Shown here piece after piece: positions 36,545 to 46,173 of a DNA stretch of 64,000 bases. Made by a program: the position numbers and the translations under genes. Every line of letters begins with the position of its first letter. The first letter of the stretch is position 1. The notes beneath the pieces are model-generated. The model did not search any database, had not been told where the DNA came from, and was given only the letters and a program-made list of their open reading frames with translations. Origin of the DNA: Roseobacter sp. SK209-2-6. Its GTDB lineage: Bacteria > Pseudomonadota > Alphaproteobacteria > Rhodobacterales > Rhodobacteraceae. The stretch lies in assembly GCF_000169455.1 (NCBI RefSeq), contig NZ_AAYC01000008.1:124001-188000 (forward strand), given 5' to 3'.

Positions 36545-37930
36545 TCAAAGCGCCGCGAATTGCCACTCAACAAGGAAACGACTAAGGTTGGTCGAAATTA
36601 TGCCGTTGTGCGTTGGAAACCGCTTCGAACTGCTTTTTGCATAATCTATGGTGTTTTTGTTAGTTTGAATATTCCAAATGATACCGTACTGGGCCATGAC
36701 CGGTCGCTGCGAAAGATCAATGCTATATTCATTGTAATCCTGATTGTAGCAACTTTCGCCCGGCGCGTAGTATGGATAAAGAATGGCTGATTTGCTCTCT
36801 CCCGACCGTACGGGAGCAATTATGTTTAAAGGCACATGGCTGTTTTCAAGATCATCCCGGCAACCGCGAGCTCCAGATGCTGTTTGGTCACTCCCCTCAT
36901 GCTCAAATCTCAGAACGTGGGTCTGATAAGCCCTGCGAAGCCCTATGGGGTGAATCGAACGCCGCCTTGCACGGTCGCAGACATCCACCGCGCCGCCTAT
37001 ACGCCCCAATCGGAAGGCGGTGTTCAGCGCGAAATCATCCTTGCTAGAAATCAACAGCAGCCCAGGTGGCTCTGCGCTTTGCGAAACCTTCCTCACCTTG
37101 GGTCCGAAAATTCCATCGAAGCAGGAGGAGTTAATCGCCGGCTGCAAGCCGACAGTTAGGACATGTTCGCCAAAAGGGAACCGGTTCTTGGGTGAATAAT
37201 CCTCAATGAAAAACCTGCTGACCAGCCTGGCGCCGAGCGAATGGGACAAGATCAACATCTTGTCCCCCCGCTGCGGATTCAATCTGCTGGAAATCTGCTT
37301 GAAGGAATAGAAAACCGAATTCTTACTGCGCAGTTTCCCCAGGTAGTCCGCCTTGTGTGACCTATTATTCAGCGTAAAGGTTTTGAATGGACGCGTCAGG
37401 ATCGTGTCACCGCGCCAACCGACAAAGACGCCAATAACTTCAGGGATATCTGTTTCGCCGCGTAGTTCCATCTGCCTCCGCAAATGCTCCACTTGCCGTG
37501 CCAAAAGAAACTTGAATTTGACCGGATCATCGACAACGTCATTGCTGGTGAACGGCGTCTCGGAACCCTGATGATGCCCATGCACAAAAGCAACCACATA
37601 GACGCGTCTGCCCGTACGCTTCACCTGCTCGATTCTTTTTAGAGCCTCGCTCAATTGCGCAGGATCATGCAGCCGCCCCGCGTCGGAAAACTCCAGCCAT
37701 CCGTGGCTAAAACTGAGTGGGCGTTTGTGATCTTTATCTCGTTGGTCGCTAAAGCTCCAACCGTAGAGGTTCGAATACATCTGCCGTTCCTCAAAGAAAG
37801 GAACGCCGGGGCGAACGGGGTGAAAGGCACGATCAGGCTGACACTTCAGCCAGGGGTGGCAATCTTTGCTCCCGGCCAGCAAAGAGAGGGGAGTTAGTAA
37901 AAAGACAACGGTTAAAATCCACTTCAACAT
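36545..37930 (-). CDS. Exported alpha/beta-hydrolase-like protein
   Basis: 461 residues from the ATG at 37930, after GAGGGGATAATT. An N-terminal signal peptide is visible (MLKWILTVVFLLTPLSLLAG). A nucleophile-elbow-like SHSLGARL, consistent with a serine hydrolase/lipase, follows the strand MLILS near the middle of the protein. YVVAFVHGHHQGSE near 110 looks like the oxyanion strand (HG). The central and C-terminal parts contain several Cys and are not recognised. Base composition is less GC-rich than its neighbours. It sits immediately downstream of rpmD where rplO is usually found, so it may be an insertion into the ribosomal locus. Confidence 0.65.
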   Translation of the reverse strand: MLKWILTVVFLLTPLSLLAGSKDCHPWLKCQPDRAFHPVRPGVPFFEERQMYSNLYGWSFSDQRDKDHKRPLSFSHGWLEFSDAGRLHDPAQLSEALKRIEQVKRTGRRVYVVAFVHGHHQGSETPFTSNDVVDDPVKFKFLLARQVEHLRRQMELRGETDIPEVIGVFVGWRGDTILTRPFKTFTLNNRSHKADYLGKLRSKNSVFYSFKQISSRLNPQRGDKMLILSHSLGARLVSRFFIEDYSPKNRFPFGEHVLTVGLQPAINSSCFDGIFGPKVRKVSQSAEPPGLLLISSKDDFALNTAFRLGRIGGAVDVCDRARRRSIHPIGLRRAYQTHVLRFEHEGSDQTASGARGCRDDLENSHVPLNIIAPVRSGESKSAILYPYYAPGESCYNQDYNEYSIDLSQRPVMAQYGIIWNIQTNKNTIDYAKSSSKRFPTHNGIISTNLSRFLVEWQFAAL

Positions 37931-37984
37931 AATTATCCCCTCTAAAACTCTCCTCAAAGTAGCAGAATCCAGGCTTCGAAAACA

Positions 37985-38016
37985 CAAAAAAACGCCCCCG
38001 GTTTCCCAGAGGCGTT
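37985..38016 (-). terminator. Intrinsic terminator after rpmD
   Basis: Outer stem AACGCC/GGCGTT with a partly paired interior, followed on the minus strand by seven T. It ends the spc-type unit before rplO and secY would normally appear. Confidence 0.75.
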
Positions 38017-38038
38017 TTCCAAGAATATCAAACGAGGC

Positions 38039-38227
38039 TTAGCCGCGCTCTTCGATGATCTCTACCAGATGCGGGATCTTGTTGACCATGCCGCGCACGG
38101 AAGGGGTATCTTCCAGCTCGCGGGTCTTGTGCATCTTGTTCAGGCCCAGGCCAACCAGGGTTGCGCGCTGTTCGGCGGGGCGACGGATCGGGGAACCGAT
38201 CTGCTTAACGACGATGGTTTTTGCCAT
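38039..38227 (-). CDS. rpmD: 50S ribosomal protein L30
   Basis: 62 residues, full length ([16 protein letters not shown]...). Last gene of the third ribosomal transcription unit. A terminator follows instead of rplO and secY. GGAG lies before the ATG; it is spaced 12 bp from rpsE. Confidence 0.96.
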   Translation of the reverse strand: MAKTIVVKQIGSPIRRPAEQRATLVGLGLNKMHKTRELEDTPSVRGMVNKIPHLVEIIEERG

Positions 38228-38239
38228 GAGTTCGTCTCC

Positions 38240-38809
38240 TTACGCTTCTGCAGCTTCAGCGGCAGGTGCTTCTTCCCGCTTGGGCAGGATGTCAGCAACT
38301 TTCTTGCCACGACGCTGAGCAACCGAACGGGGGCTGGCTTCTTTGGTCAGGCCGTTGATGGTTGCGCGGATCATGTTGTAGGGGTTCTGCGAGCCGATCG
38401 ACTTAGAGACAACGTCTTTCACGCCGAGCATCTCGAAAACTGCACGCATTGGACCACCGGCGATGATACCGGTACCTTCAGGTGCGGTCCGCATGACAAC
38501 CTTGCCGGCGCCGTGACGACCATCGATGTCGTGGTGCAGAGTGCGGCCCTCTTTCAGAGGTACACGAACCATTTGACGCTTGGCTTGCTCAGTCGCCTTG
38601 CGGATGGCCTCAGGTACTTCTTTCGCTTTACCTTTGCCAAAGCCGACGCGGCCTTTCTGATCGCCAACAACAACCAGGGCAGCAAAACCAAAGCGCTTAC
38701 CGCCTTTTACGGTTTTGGAGACGCGGTTGATCGCGACCAGGCGGTCTGCGAATTCCGGTGTTTCTTCTTCACGGCGGCCACGGCCACGGCGATTTTCACG
38801 TTCTGCCAT
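38240..38809 (-). CDS. rpsE: 30S ribosomal protein S5
   Basis: 189 residues; the RNA-binding motif ([23 protein letters not shown]) and the C-terminal S5 domain are complete, with an Ala/Glu tail. The gene is separated from rplR by 111 bp of GC-rich sequence without an obvious terminator, so the two are probably still co-transcribed. Confidence 0.97.
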   Translation of the reverse strand: MAERENRRGRGRREEETPEFADRLVAINRVSKTVKGGKRFGFAALVVVGDQKGRVGFGKGKAKEVPEAIRKATEQAKRQMVRVPLKEGRTLHHDIDGRHGAGKVVMRTAPEGTGIIAGGPMRAVFEMLGVKDVVSKSIGSQNPYNMIRATINGLTKEASPRSVAQRRGKKVADILPKREEAPAAEAAEA

Positions 38810-38920
38810 CAGGCATTCCTTTCTGACTGGCGCTAGGCGCCGATTATTCCAATCCTGGTGAAGGGCCTCGAGAAGGCCCCTCCCGGATCATCGGGGCGGC
38901 GTCACCGCCGCCCGCAGGTC

Positions 38921-39280
38921 TTAGATCTTCAGACCACCTTCACGCGCAGCGTCGGCCAGAGCCTTCACTTTGCCGTGGAAGAGGAAACCGCCGCGGTCGA
39001 AGTAAGCTTCTTCCACGCCTGCCGCCTTGGCGCGCTCGGCGATAACCGAACCCACTTTGGTGGCTGCTTCGACGTTGTTCTTGCCAACGAAGCCAAGATC
39101 TTTTTCCAGGGTCGAAGCCGCTGCCAGGGTCTTGCCCTGTACGTCGTCGATCAGCTGAACCGAAAGGTTCTTGTTCGAACGATGTACGGAAAGACGCAGA
39201 CGGCCGGCGTTGACCTTGCGAAGTTTGTTCCGGACGCGCAGGCGACGCTTCAGAAACAGGGTACGTTTGCTGTTTGCCAT
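38921..39280 (-). CDS. rplR: 50S ribosomal protein L18
   Basis: 119 residues from the ATG at 39280 ([17 protein letters not shown]). The reading frame is open for 32 more codons upstream, inside rplF, but that part is antisense-like shadow. The 5S-rRNA-binding core [16 protein letters not shown] is present. 11-bp gap to rplF. Confidence 0.96.
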   Translation of the reverse strand: MANSKRTLFLKRRLRVRNKLRKVNAGRLRLSVHRSNKNLSVQLIDDVQGKTLAAASTLEKDLGFVGKNNVEAATKVGSVIAERAKAAGVEEAYFDRGGFLFHGKVKALADAAREGGLKI

Positions 39281-39291
39281 TGTGCTGGTCC

Positions 39292-39825
39292 TTACTTCTT
39301 CTTGCCTTCCTTGCGGAAGATGAATTCGCCCTTGTAGCGGATGCCTTTGCCTTTGTAGGGCTCGGGACGGCGCCATTCGCGGATTTTCGCCGCGACTTCG
39401 CCCACCTGCTGCTGGTCGATACCTTCCACAACGATTTCAGTCTGCTTCGGAGCGGTAATGGTGATACCTTCCGGAGCTTCGAAATCTACATCATGCGAGT
39501 AGCCCAGGTTCAGCTTCAGGGTGTTACCCTGCATCTGAGCCCGGTAACCCACACCCTGGATCTCCAGTTCTTTTTTGAAGCCCTGGGTCACGCCTGTCAC
39601 CAAGTTGGCAACCTGGGTGCGGGACATGCCCCACTGCTGGCGCGCACGCTTGGACATGCCACGCGGGGTTACCGCAACAGCGTTGTCCTCAACAGAGAGG
39701 GTCACATCATCGGTGGCTGTGAAGCTGCGGGTGCCTTTGGGACCTTTGACTTCGACGGTCTGGCCGGAGACGCTCGCGGTAACACCGCTGGGCAGTTCGA
39801 CCGGTTTTTTACCAATACGGGACAT
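39292..39825 (-). CDS. rplF: 50S ribosomal protein L6
   Basis: 177 residues from the ATG at 39825 ([12 protein letters not shown]), with TAAGGAGG upstream; the TTG one codon earlier is not used in the family. Both L6 beta domains and the C-terminal [12 protein letters not shown] signature are present. Confidence 0.97.
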   Translation of the reverse strand: MSRIGKKPVELPSGVTASVSGQTVEVKGPKGTRSFTATDDVTLSVEDNAVAVTPRGMSKRARQQWGMSRTQVANLVTGVTQGFKKELEIQGVGYRAQMQGNTLKLNLGYSHDVDFEAPEGITITAPKQTEIVVEGIDQQQVGEVAAKIREWRRPEPYKGKGIRYKGEFIFRKEGKKK

Positions 39826-39837
39826 CAATAAGCCTCC

Positions 39838-40230
39838 TTAGAAGACGGTGCAGAGCACTTCGCCGCCAACATTGGCTGCGCGTGCGTTTGCATCCGACAT
39901 CACACCCTTAGGGGTGGAGACAATCGACACACCCAGACCCTGACGGACCTGTGGGATGTCATTGACGCCCATGTAAACGCGACGGCCAGGCTTGGAGACC
40001 CGCTTCACTTCGCGAATGACAGGCTCGCCATCGAAGTACTTGAGGCTGATTTCCAGAGCCGGGTGGCCATCGGAACCAGTGGTTTTCTCATAGCCGCGGA
40101 TGTAGCCCTCGTCTGCCAGCACATCCAGAACCCATGCGCGCAGTTTCGACGCAGGGGAGCTTACGGTGGACTTGCCGCGCAGCTGAGAGTTACGAATACG
40201 GGTGAGCATATCGCCGATAGGATCGTTCAT
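39838..40230 (-). CDS. rpsH: 30S ribosomal protein S8
   Basis: 130 residues; complete, with the C-terminal [20 protein letters not shown] signature. It occupies the usual position between rpsN and rplF. In other bacteria S8 represses its own operon; no matching mRNA site was examined in detail. Confidence 0.97.
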   Translation of the reverse strand: MNDPIGDMLTRIRNSQLRGKSTVSSPASKLRAWVLDVLADEGYIRGYEKTTGSDGHPALEISLKYFDGEPVIREVKRVSKPGRRVYMGVNDIPQVRQGLGVSIVSTPKGVMSDANARAANVGGEVLCTVF

Positions 40231-40243
40231 ATCTGTCTCTCCC

Positions 40244-40549
40244 TTACCAGCTCGATTTCACCATGCCGGGGATCTGGCCATTGGAGCCCAGTTCCCGCAG
40301 AGCAATACGGCTTACCTTAAGCTTACGGTAGTAAGCGTGAGGACGGCCGGTCAGCTGGCAGCGGTTGTGTAGACGGGTTGCCGAGGAGTTCCGCGGCAGT
40401 TTCGCCAGTTTCAGACGCGCTTTGAAACGCTCTTCCATTGGGCGGCTCTCGTCATTCGCGATTTCTTTCAGCTCGGCGCGTTTCGCGGCATATTGTGCCA
40501 CCAGACGCTCGCGCTTTTTCTCGCGTTCGATCATTGCTTTTTTAGCCAT
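40244..40549 (-). CDS. rpsN: 30S ribosomal protein S14
   Basis: 101 residues; the long form without zinc-binding cysteines ([20 protein letters not shown]), as usual in proteobacteria. It has a GGAAGGAAAAGAC site and lies 19 bp after rplE. Confidence 0.97.
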   Translation of the reverse strand: MAKKAMIEREKKRERLVAQYAAKRAELKEIANDESRPMEERFKARLKLAKLPRNSSATRLHNRCQLTGRPHAYYRKLKVSRIALRELGSNGQIPGMVKSSW

Positions 40550-40568
40550 GTCTTTTCCTTCCCGCGCT

Positions 40569-41132
40569 TCAGCTGTTGAAGGGCATGTTGAAAGCTTTCA
40601 ACAGCGCCTTTGCTTCCGCGTCGGTGTTCGCGGTGGTGCCAATCACGATGTCCATACCCCAGTTCTCATCGATCTTGTCGAAGTCGATCTCGGGGAAGAC
40701 GAGGTGTTCTTTCAGACCCATGGCGTAGTTGCCGCGGCCGTCGAAAGAGTTGCCCGATACGCCGCGGAAGTCGCGGATACGGGGCATCGCGATGGTGATC
40801 AGACGATCCAGGAATTCAAACATCCGGTCGCCGCGCAGAGTAACCTTTGCGCCCATCGGCATGCCTTCACGAACGCGGAAGCCAGCGATGGAGTTCTTCG
40901 CCACGGTGGTCAGAGCTTTCTGACCCGCGATGAGGGTGAGGTCTGCCTGAGCGGATTTGGCTTTCTTGCTGTCTTTGACAGCAGCGCGGCCACAGCCGAT
41001 GTTCAGAACGATTTTTTCCAGCTTTGGAAGCTGCATGTCGTTCTTGTAACCGAACTCTTCTTTCAGGGACGCGCGGATGCTGTCCTTGTAAAGAGCTTTC
41101 AGGCGCGGGGTGTAGGTTGCAGAGTCAAGCAT
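40569..41132 (-). CDS. rplE: 50S ribosomal protein L5
   Basis: 187 residues; complete L5 with the 5S-rRNA-binding [14 protein letters not shown] segment and [15 protein letters not shown]-type core (here VTLRGDRMF). The start overlaps the rplX stop (TGATG), indicating coupling. Confidence 0.97.
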   Translation of the reverse strand: MLDSATYTPRLKALYKDSIRASLKEEFGYKNDMQLPKLEKIVLNIGCGRAAVKDSKKAKSAQADLTLIAGQKALTTVAKNSIAGFRVREGMPMGAKVTLRGDRMFEFLDRLITIAMPRIRDFRGVSGNSFDGRGNYAMGLKEHLVFPEIDFDKIDENWGMDIVIGTTANTDAEAKALLKAFNMPFNS

Positions 41133-41437
41133 CAGACAGTCTCCCCGGTGGTTTTTGCAAAGCGCACCTTCTTGCCGTCTTCCTCACGGAAGCCAACGCG
41201 GGTTGCTTTACCATTGCTGTCCAGCAGAGCCAGGTTCGACAGGTCAACAGGCAGGGCCTTTGGCAGGCGGCCACCTTGGCTAGTCTGGGTCTGACGGGTG
41301 TGGCGGATTGCAACGTTCACACCATCTACAACGGCTTTGCCGGCTTTGGGGTCAATGGAGGCGATAGCGCCTTCTTTGCCTTTGTCCTTACCAGCGAGAA
41401 CGACAACCTTGTCGCCTTTGCGGAGTTTCGCAGCCAT
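41132..41437 (-). CDS. rplX: 50S ribosomal protein L24
   Basis: 101 residues; the KOW motif [20 protein letters not shown] is at the N-terminus. Stop codon shared with the rplE start; 2 bp from rplN. Confidence 0.97.
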   Translation of the reverse strand: MAAKLRKGDKVVVLAGKDKGKEGAIASIDPKAGKAVVDGVNVAIRHTRQTQTSQGGRLPKALPVDLSNLALLDSNGKATRVGFREEDGKKVRFAKTTGETV

Positions 41438-41439
41438 GA

Positions 41440-41808
41440 TTACAGCACCTCCGGAGCGAGCGAGATGATTTTCATGAAGTTCTTGGCACGCAGCTCACGA
41501 ACAACTGGCCCGAAGATACGGGTGCCGACTGGCTCGTTGTTGTTGTTCAGGATAACGGCAGCGTTGCGATCAAAGCGGATCGCAGTACCGTCAGCGCGAC
41601 GTACTTCTTTTGCGGTGCGAACGACAACGGCCTTGCGGACGTCACCTTTTTTCACGCGGCCGCGTGGGATGGCTTCCTTAACCGAGACGACGATGATGTC
41701 GCCAACGGATGCGTATTTACGCTTGGAACCACCCAGAACCTTGATGCACTGAACTCGGCGAGCGCCGGAGTTGTCAGCAACATCCAGGTTTGTTTGCATC
41801 TGGATCAT
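41440..41808 (-). CDS. rplN: 50S ribosomal protein L14
   Basis: 122 residues; complete, from [19 protein letters not shown] to [10 protein letters not shown] 96-bp gap separates it from rpsQ, longer than other gaps in this unit. Confidence 0.97.
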   Translation of the reverse strand: MIQMQTNLDVADNSGARRVQCIKVLGGSKRKYASVGDIIVVSVKEAIPRGRVKKGDVRKAVVVRTAKEVRRADGTAIRFDRNAAVILNNNNEPVGTRIFGPVVRELRAKNFMKIISLAPEVL

Positions 41809-41904
41809 GTGGTTTCTCCCGACCTTTGGGGCGCCGATGCATGGCGTTGCCCCCAGGGTTTCGACAAACTAAAAAGTCTGCCGCTTATGGGACCTTGCGG
41901 TCTC

Positions 41905-42135
41905 TTAAGCGGTCAGAACTTCCCAGCGTTTCGTTTTCGATTTCGGCGCGCATTCGATGATGCGTACGGTGTCGCCGACCTTGAAAGCGTTCTGTTCATC
42001 GTGAGCCCGGTACTTCTTGGACTTACGGATGGTTTTCTTCAGAACCGGATGCGTAAAGCGACGCTCTACGGAAACGGTGACGGTCTGTGCGTTTGCGTCG
42101 GAGGTCACGACGCCGGACAGGATACGTTTAGGCAT
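41905..42135 (-). CDS. rpsQ: 30S ribosomal protein S17
   Basis: 76 residues; complete S17 ([19 protein letters not shown]...). GGAG lies before the ATG; it lies 12 bp after rpmC. Confidence 0.97.
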   Translation of the reverse strand: MPKRILSGVVTSDANAQTVTVSVERRFTHPVLKKTIRKSKKYRAHDEQNAFKVGDTVRIIECAPKSKTKRWEVLTA

Positions 42136-42147
42136 TCGAGGTGCTCC

Positions 42148-42348
42148 TTATTCAGCCGCAGCAGCGGCTTTTTCGTTCAGGATGGTTTTCACACGGGCAG
42201 CATTGCGGCGCGCCGCTTTGATGCCTGCTGTGTTTTCCAGCTGACCGGTTGCCTGCTGAAAGCGCAGGTTGAAGCTCTCTTTTTTCATGGAAGCGAGCAG
42301 ATCGCGGAGTTCATCCACGGTCTTATCGCGCAGATCATTGGCGTTCAT
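42148..42348 (-). CDS. rpmC: 50S ribosomal protein L29
   Basis: 66 residues; [18 protein letters not shown]... is typical. It is the first gene of the third ribosomal unit. In most bacteria it follows rplP within a few bases, but here 3.8 kb of non-ribosomal genes and a terminator lie between, so it needs its own promoter (candidate at 42416-42444). Confidence 0.96.
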   Translation of the reverse strand: MNANDLRDKTVDELRDLLASMKKESFNLRFQQATGQLENTAGIKAARRNAARVKTILNEKAAAAAE

Positions 42349-42415
42349 CGCCTTTGTTCCTTGTCCTAAGCACCAGAAGGCCCCGGAGATGGGTCACCTT
42401 GTAACCTGGTGGGTT

Positions 42416-42444
42416 ATGTATCAACCGCCCTAAAAGGACGGCAA
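42416..42444 (-). promoter_or_regulatory. Candidate promoter for the rpmC-rpmD unit
   Basis: On the minus strand TTGCCG, a 17-bp spacer and ATACAT lie 68 bp before rpmC. A promoter is expected here because an inserted block with a terminator separates rpmC from rplP. The match to consensus is moderate. Confidence 0.35.
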
Positions 42445-42578
42445 AAAAGAATCACTGGCGCCACGAATGGCACAAGCGATGTGCCCCTATAAGGGAGATG
42501 GGGAGTGAGGGCAAGGGCGGAGGCTCCAACCTTCGTAAAAGCTATTAGTAGCCTAGCCCCTTTTGTACTTCGGCTCGC

Positions 42579-43037
42579 TCAGGCCGTTGAATAGAATTCG
42601 CGAAACAGGCGAAGCTCTTCAGGGTTTGATGCGACAAATTTGAGAAACTTCTGACGAAACTTTTCGGCCTTCATGGCCTTGGGTAGCCGACTAAGCCAAT
42701 GCATGTTGAGAGCGCTATCCGCCCCATCACGCCTAACGAGTGTCCGTGCCGTAGGAAAAGGGTTCTCTGCAAAAACAGCGCAAACATGATCCAGCTCTGA
42801 CGGTGTCCAAAAATAGAGCTCATGCTCAGAAATCTGAACACATAGCTGAGCCCATTTTGCCCTACCTGCCTCCATCTCAGAAAAAACTAAGTGAGAAATC
42901 AGATGGGAAGTAGGGCGTGAAAACCATCCATCTTTGGACGCGCCATACATATCTGGTTTCAATGTTCCAGTCGAAATGGGCACCATACGCCGCCCAAACT
43001 TGGGGAAATTCGCGCCCGAATGGTAGCTGACACGCAT
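42579..43037 (-). CDS. Hypothetical protein in the rplP-rpmC insert
   Basis: 152 residues from the ATG at 43037; not recognised. No signal peptide or membrane helix. It is soluble, with many aromatic and charged residues (for example SEHELYFWTPSELDHVCAVF) and ends in EELRLFREFYSTA. The frame stays open upstream, but that part runs through a GC-rich intergenic repeat and is doubtful. The ribosome binding site is weak, and base composition is less GC-rich than the flanking ribosomal genes, which suggests acquisition. Confidence 0.5.
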   Translation of the reverse strand: MRVSYHSGANFPKFGRRMVPISTGTLKPDMYGASKDGWFSRPTSHLISHLVFSEMEAGRAKWAQLCVQISEHELYFWTPSELDHVCAVFAENPFPTARTLVRRDGADSALNMHWLSRLPKAMKAEKFRQKFLKFVASNPEELRLFREFYSTA

Positions 43038-43271
43038 CTTTTTCAACGGAACCCCCCCCCTTTTGGGATCACACCTACATTTCGCGATTTGGCGCTTCAC
43101 CACATCACAATCCCAAGTCGGAAGTCGGACACGGGCAAAAAGCCCGGGCCGCGCCCGACCCTCCCCACGGGAGGGCGCTATCGCACCCACCCAGGGTCAG
43201 GCACTGCCCTTTTCAACCTTCAGTCAAACCAAAACAACCAGGAAGCTAAACGGAACGTATAGTTCGATTGA

Positions 43272-43592
43272 TCAAGCGTCTTTACGCTCTCTTTCGTCAC
43301 GGCGCTTCTTTTGCTGATTGCTGTAGGTAACCATCCCCGCCAGAATACTAGCAGCTAAAAGCAGTACTGGAAAAACTCGTTCTGAAAAATTCGTATCGAA
43401 GCCCAGTTCACGCTCGAGAGTCGTGGATAATGCAAAGAGAGGCAGGCAAACTACGAGTACCTTCAGTTGGATAAGCATGCCCCACTTAACAAGCCAAACC
43501 GCAAGTCTGAAGCCGTTCACCATTGTATAGAGCAAAAGTACAACGACCCCAAGTCCAACAATGATAAGGAGCACGTGAAGAAGAAGTTCCAA
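43272..43592 (-). CDS. Small membrane protein
   Basis: 106 residues; three hydrophobic segments at about 4-26, 32-56 and 73-90, and a basic C-terminal tail (QQKKRRDERERKDA). Not recognised. It lies 56 bp downstream of the oxygenase-like gene on the same strand and may be co-transcribed with it. Confidence 0.55.
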   Translation of the reverse strand: MELLLHVLLIIVGLGVVVLLLYTMVNGFRLAVWLVKWGMLIQLKVLVVCLPLFALSTTLERELGFDTNFSERVFPVLLLAASILAGMVTYSNQQKKRRDERERKDA

Positions 43593-43648
43593 ACCCAGCG
43601 CCTCCTCTAGGTGAGAGGGAAATTACAACTAGGCCAAACGCTGAAGGC

Positions 43649-44269
43649 CTACTCCCAACGATAGTTGAAGCTGACGGAAATGCGCTCATCCTCGGCCATG
43701 TTCATTGGCACCTCATGGCGCAGCCAACTCTCCCACAACAGCACATCGCCCACGGTAGGCTTCATGTAGATGAACGGCTGCAGCTCGCGCCGCGCTTCCT
43801 TGGTGCGGGTGGGAGCTGCCATCATCCGGCCAGAGCGCGGATCTTCCAGTTTCAGCGCGCTCGCACCTTCCGGCATTGACACATAGGTTGTACCGGAGAT
43901 CACTGAATGGGGATGCAGATGCGAGGAATGCATGCCGCCTTCGGGCAGGATATTGATCCAGAGATCCTCAAGCACCAGCTTGCGGCCATCGAGATCAAAC
44001 TCCAGATCCTTGGCAAAGCTCATCACATGCTCATCCAGAGATTTCACCAGATCCGCAAAGACCGGAAAGCGCCAGGGCAGATCGGTCAGAGACGCATAGG
44101 AAGTATAGCCGGGATAACCGTTCTCCTCACACCAATCCTGTCCGGCCTCATCATCCTCAGCGATGACAATGCAAGAGTTTTCCAGTTCCTGCGCATCAAT
44201 CTTGGGTCCGAATTCGGAGAGTTCAGCGCGGTAAAGACGGGTCACAAAGAGGGATTCTATCTGGGCCAT
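43649..44269 (-). CDS. TIGR02466-type 2OG-Fe(II) oxygenase family protein
   Basis: 206 residues. The C-terminal half carries a double-stranded beta-helix pattern with candidate iron ligands in HSSHLHPHSVISG and LRHEVPMN, and an Arg in DERISVSFNYRW that may bind 2-oxoglutarate. This matches the uncharacterised TIGR02466 family. It is divergent from the DM13-domain gene. The substrate is unknown. Confidence 0.78.
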   Translation of the reverse strand: MAQIESLFVTRLYRAELSEFGPKIDAQELENSCIVIAEDDEAGQDWCEENGYPGYTSYASLTDLPWRFPVFADLVKSLDEHVMSFAKDLEFDLDGRKLVLEDLWINILPEGGMHSSHLHPHSVISGTTYVSMPEGASALKLEDPRSGRMMAAPTRTKEARRELQPFIYMKPTVGDVLLWESWLRHEVPMNMAEDERISVSFNYRWE

Positions 44270-44376
44270 GGCTGCGGTTTACCCGATCCCAAGCGGGCTG
44301 GCGAGAGGGTTCATCTGCAGGGTTTTCACGGCGGTACATGATCCATAGGATGGATCAAAATGCAAAGGAGCAGAGC

Positions 44377-44844
44377 ATGCGGTGGATTTTGCGGCTTGTG
44401 ACCCACGGGGCGGCATTGGCAATCGGTTTTGCACTGGGCATCTATCTGCTGCCCATCCTCACCGAACCCGAAGGCCCTAACCAGGCAACCTTGGAAGCAG
44501 GCGCTGAAGGGGCAGAGTTCATGGGCGCTTTTACCAGAGATCTGGCGGGAAGCGATTTCCTGCACTGGGGGACCGGCAGCATCAGCCTATCACCAGAGCG
44601 GATCACCCATATCGGAGAGCTGGCACCTGGCCCGGATTACAAGCTCTACCTGACGCCCGAATTCGTCGAGGATGAGGCGAGTTTCCTGGCCGTCAAAGAC
44701 ATCTCTGCCCGCATCGGTGACGTCAAGATGTTCAACGGGCTGATCCTGGAAGTGCCGGAAGGCGTCGATATCCGCAACTACAACAGCGTTGTGATCTGGT
44801 GCGAAGCCTTCGGCGAATTCATCACCGCCGCAAAGTATCGCTAA
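44377..44844 (+). CDS. DM13-domain protein, membrane anchored
   Basis: 155 residues from the ATG at 44377 (AAAGGAG site); earlier in-frame starts lack signals. An N-terminal hydrophobic segment (about 8-25) acts as signal or anchor. The DM13 domain occupies about 50-153, ending in YNSVVIWCEAFGEFITAAKYR, where the Trp-Cys pair is characteristic. DM13 domains are suggested to take part in redox or electron-transfer reactions; no specific role is assigned. It ends 10 bp from the frameshifted lipoprotein gene, which converges on it. Confidence 0.8.
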   Translation: MRWILRLVTHGAALAIGFALGIYLLPILTEPEGPNQATLEAGAEGAEFMGAFTRDLAGSDFLHWGTGSISLSPERITHIGELAPGPDYKLYLTPEFVEDEASFLAVKDISARIGDVKMFNGLILEVPEGVDIRNYNSVVIWCEAFGEFITAAKYR

Positions 44845-44853
44845 CCGCAACCC

Positions 44854-45182
44854 CTAGCCGCCGATCACCGTCATCGCACACCCGGCATGGGCATTGGACA
44901 TCCCCACATGATGCGGGTTCTGCACCAGATACCAAACAGTCTCGCCAGCCGCCCCGTGAGTGCGGAAACAGGTGCAGCCCTCCGCAGAGGTCCAATGGGC
45001 AGCATTTCCGCTGACTGAGACATTTGCCTGTGTATGCGGGCCAGTGTCTCTTTGCCTCTGCACTACCGGGGTTTTGTAGTTTGTGGTCGGCCATACATGG
45101 ATGACAAATCCCCCCGGCCCATTTCAACACCGCCGCAGGCGGTCAACAAAGTCAGGACAGATATTGGCAGCAGTCCTCTCAT
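44854..45182 (-). pseudogene. Lipoprotein gene with apparent frameshift
   Basis: The first frame starts at ATG 45182 (GGAG upstream) and encodes a lipoprotein signal peptide with lipobox LLTACGG, reaching 39 residues before TAG at 45063-45065. A second frame, open from that point to 44854, encodes NVSVSGNAAHWTSAEGCTC and a Cys-rich tail ending CAMTVIGG, which reads like a genuine secreted protein without its own signal peptide. Adding one C to the CCCC run just before the TAG would join both into one protein of about 109 residues. The gene is therefore probably broken, or the run is miscalled. Alternatively TAGTG allows coupled re-initiation at a GTG. Confidence 0.6.
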
Positions 45183-45418
45183 CACTATTTACTCCGCCTC
45201 AAAACAAACACTGGATCCCTACCGGAAACAATCTGTGGAGATCCGGTAAACAGCATGAAGCTGTGCCGACGGAGGGCCGTCCAACAAGTTGACCGCCCTC
45301 TGGCATATTCACCACATCCCCCCCCAACACGCGTCCAAAACTCCTGCGCGCTTTTGGGTCACTACACTCTCGTATATTCTGTCCTTTCTATTTGCCCCCA
45401 AGGAATTCCATAGTCACC

Positions 45419-46048
45419 ATGAGAAGCTCCGACAAATTAGATGCAAAAATCGTAAACCATTACAAATCGGGCAAGTATTGGCAAAACCGCATGGACCTCA
45501 TGTATTGCTCCTACTTGGATTACATTGTCCGAACACTTGGGCGGGACGCTGGCTCGCTGATCGATATCGGCACTGCCCAATGCCCCTATCTGGAATGGTT
45601 CGACTGGATCCCCAATCGCACCTCCTTTGACATGGTCCAGCCTTATCAATCAAAAACGGTCACCGGCATCCAAGGTGATTTTCTTGATCACGATTTTGGA
45701 TCTGCCTCATATGATATCGTCACCTGCCTACAGGTTCTTGAACATATCCCCGAGCCCGTTGAGTTTTCGCGTAAACTGCTCAGTCTTGGGAAGACAATCA
45801 TAGTCAGTGTTCCATACAATTGGCCAAAGTCAGCGGCAGACGATCACATCCATGATCCAATAGATTATGAAAAGCTAACCCAGTGGATGGGGCGCGAGGC
45901 CAACTATCATATAGTGGTACAGGAACCCTTCCGTGGCAAAGTGGGTAAGCGTCTGATAGCCATCTACGACGAGGATCAATCTGCGGGCTATGGCCGCAAG
46001 CAGTTTAAGAAACGTATACGAAGAAACCGCTTTGTGATTGGGGGCTGA
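45419..46048 (+). CDS. Class I SAM-dependent methyltransferase
   Basis: 209 residues from the ATG at 45419; the in-frame TTG 27 bases upstream is less likely. Motif I is SLIDIGTAQCPYLEW, and the post-motif segment ITCLQVLEHIPEP (IVTCLQVLEH in full) matches small-molecule or O-methyltransferases. The C-terminus is strongly basic (GRKQFKKRIRRNRF). It is encoded opposite to the ribosomal genes inside the rplP-rpmC insert. Substrate unknown. Confidence 0.78.
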   Translation: MRSSDKLDAKIVNHYKSGKYWQNRMDLMYCSYLDYIVRTLGRDAGSLIDIGTAQCPYLEWFDWIPNRTSFDMVQPYQSKTVTGIQGDFLDHDFGSASYDIVTCLQVLEHIPEPVEFSRKLLSLGKTIIVSVPYNWPKSAADDHIHDPIDYEKLTQWMGREANYHIVVQEPFRGKVGKRLIAIYDEDQSAGYGRKQFKKRIRRNRFVIGG

Positions 46049-46120
46049 AACGTATTGCGCGGCCCCAAAAAAAACTTACTGCAATCAAAGTTAAAGTTGA
46101 AAGCAGACCCGCTCAAAAGA

Positions 46121-46150
46121 AAACCCCCGCCCTTCACAAGGCGGGGGTTT
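46121..46150 (-). terminator. Intrinsic terminator after rplP
   Basis: 11-bp stem AAACCCCCGCC/GGCGGGGGTTT with an 8-nt loop. The minus strand continues TTTTCTTTTG. It ends the rplB-rplP unit. Confidence 0.85.
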
Positions 46151-46173
46151 CAGATTTCAAAGGGTCGAAAGAC

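Noticed and set aside
44822-45130. 102-codon minus-strand frame overlapping the broken lipoprotein gene
   Set aside because: It is the third frame of the region and lacks signal peptide and protein-like composition, while the other two frames together do make sense.
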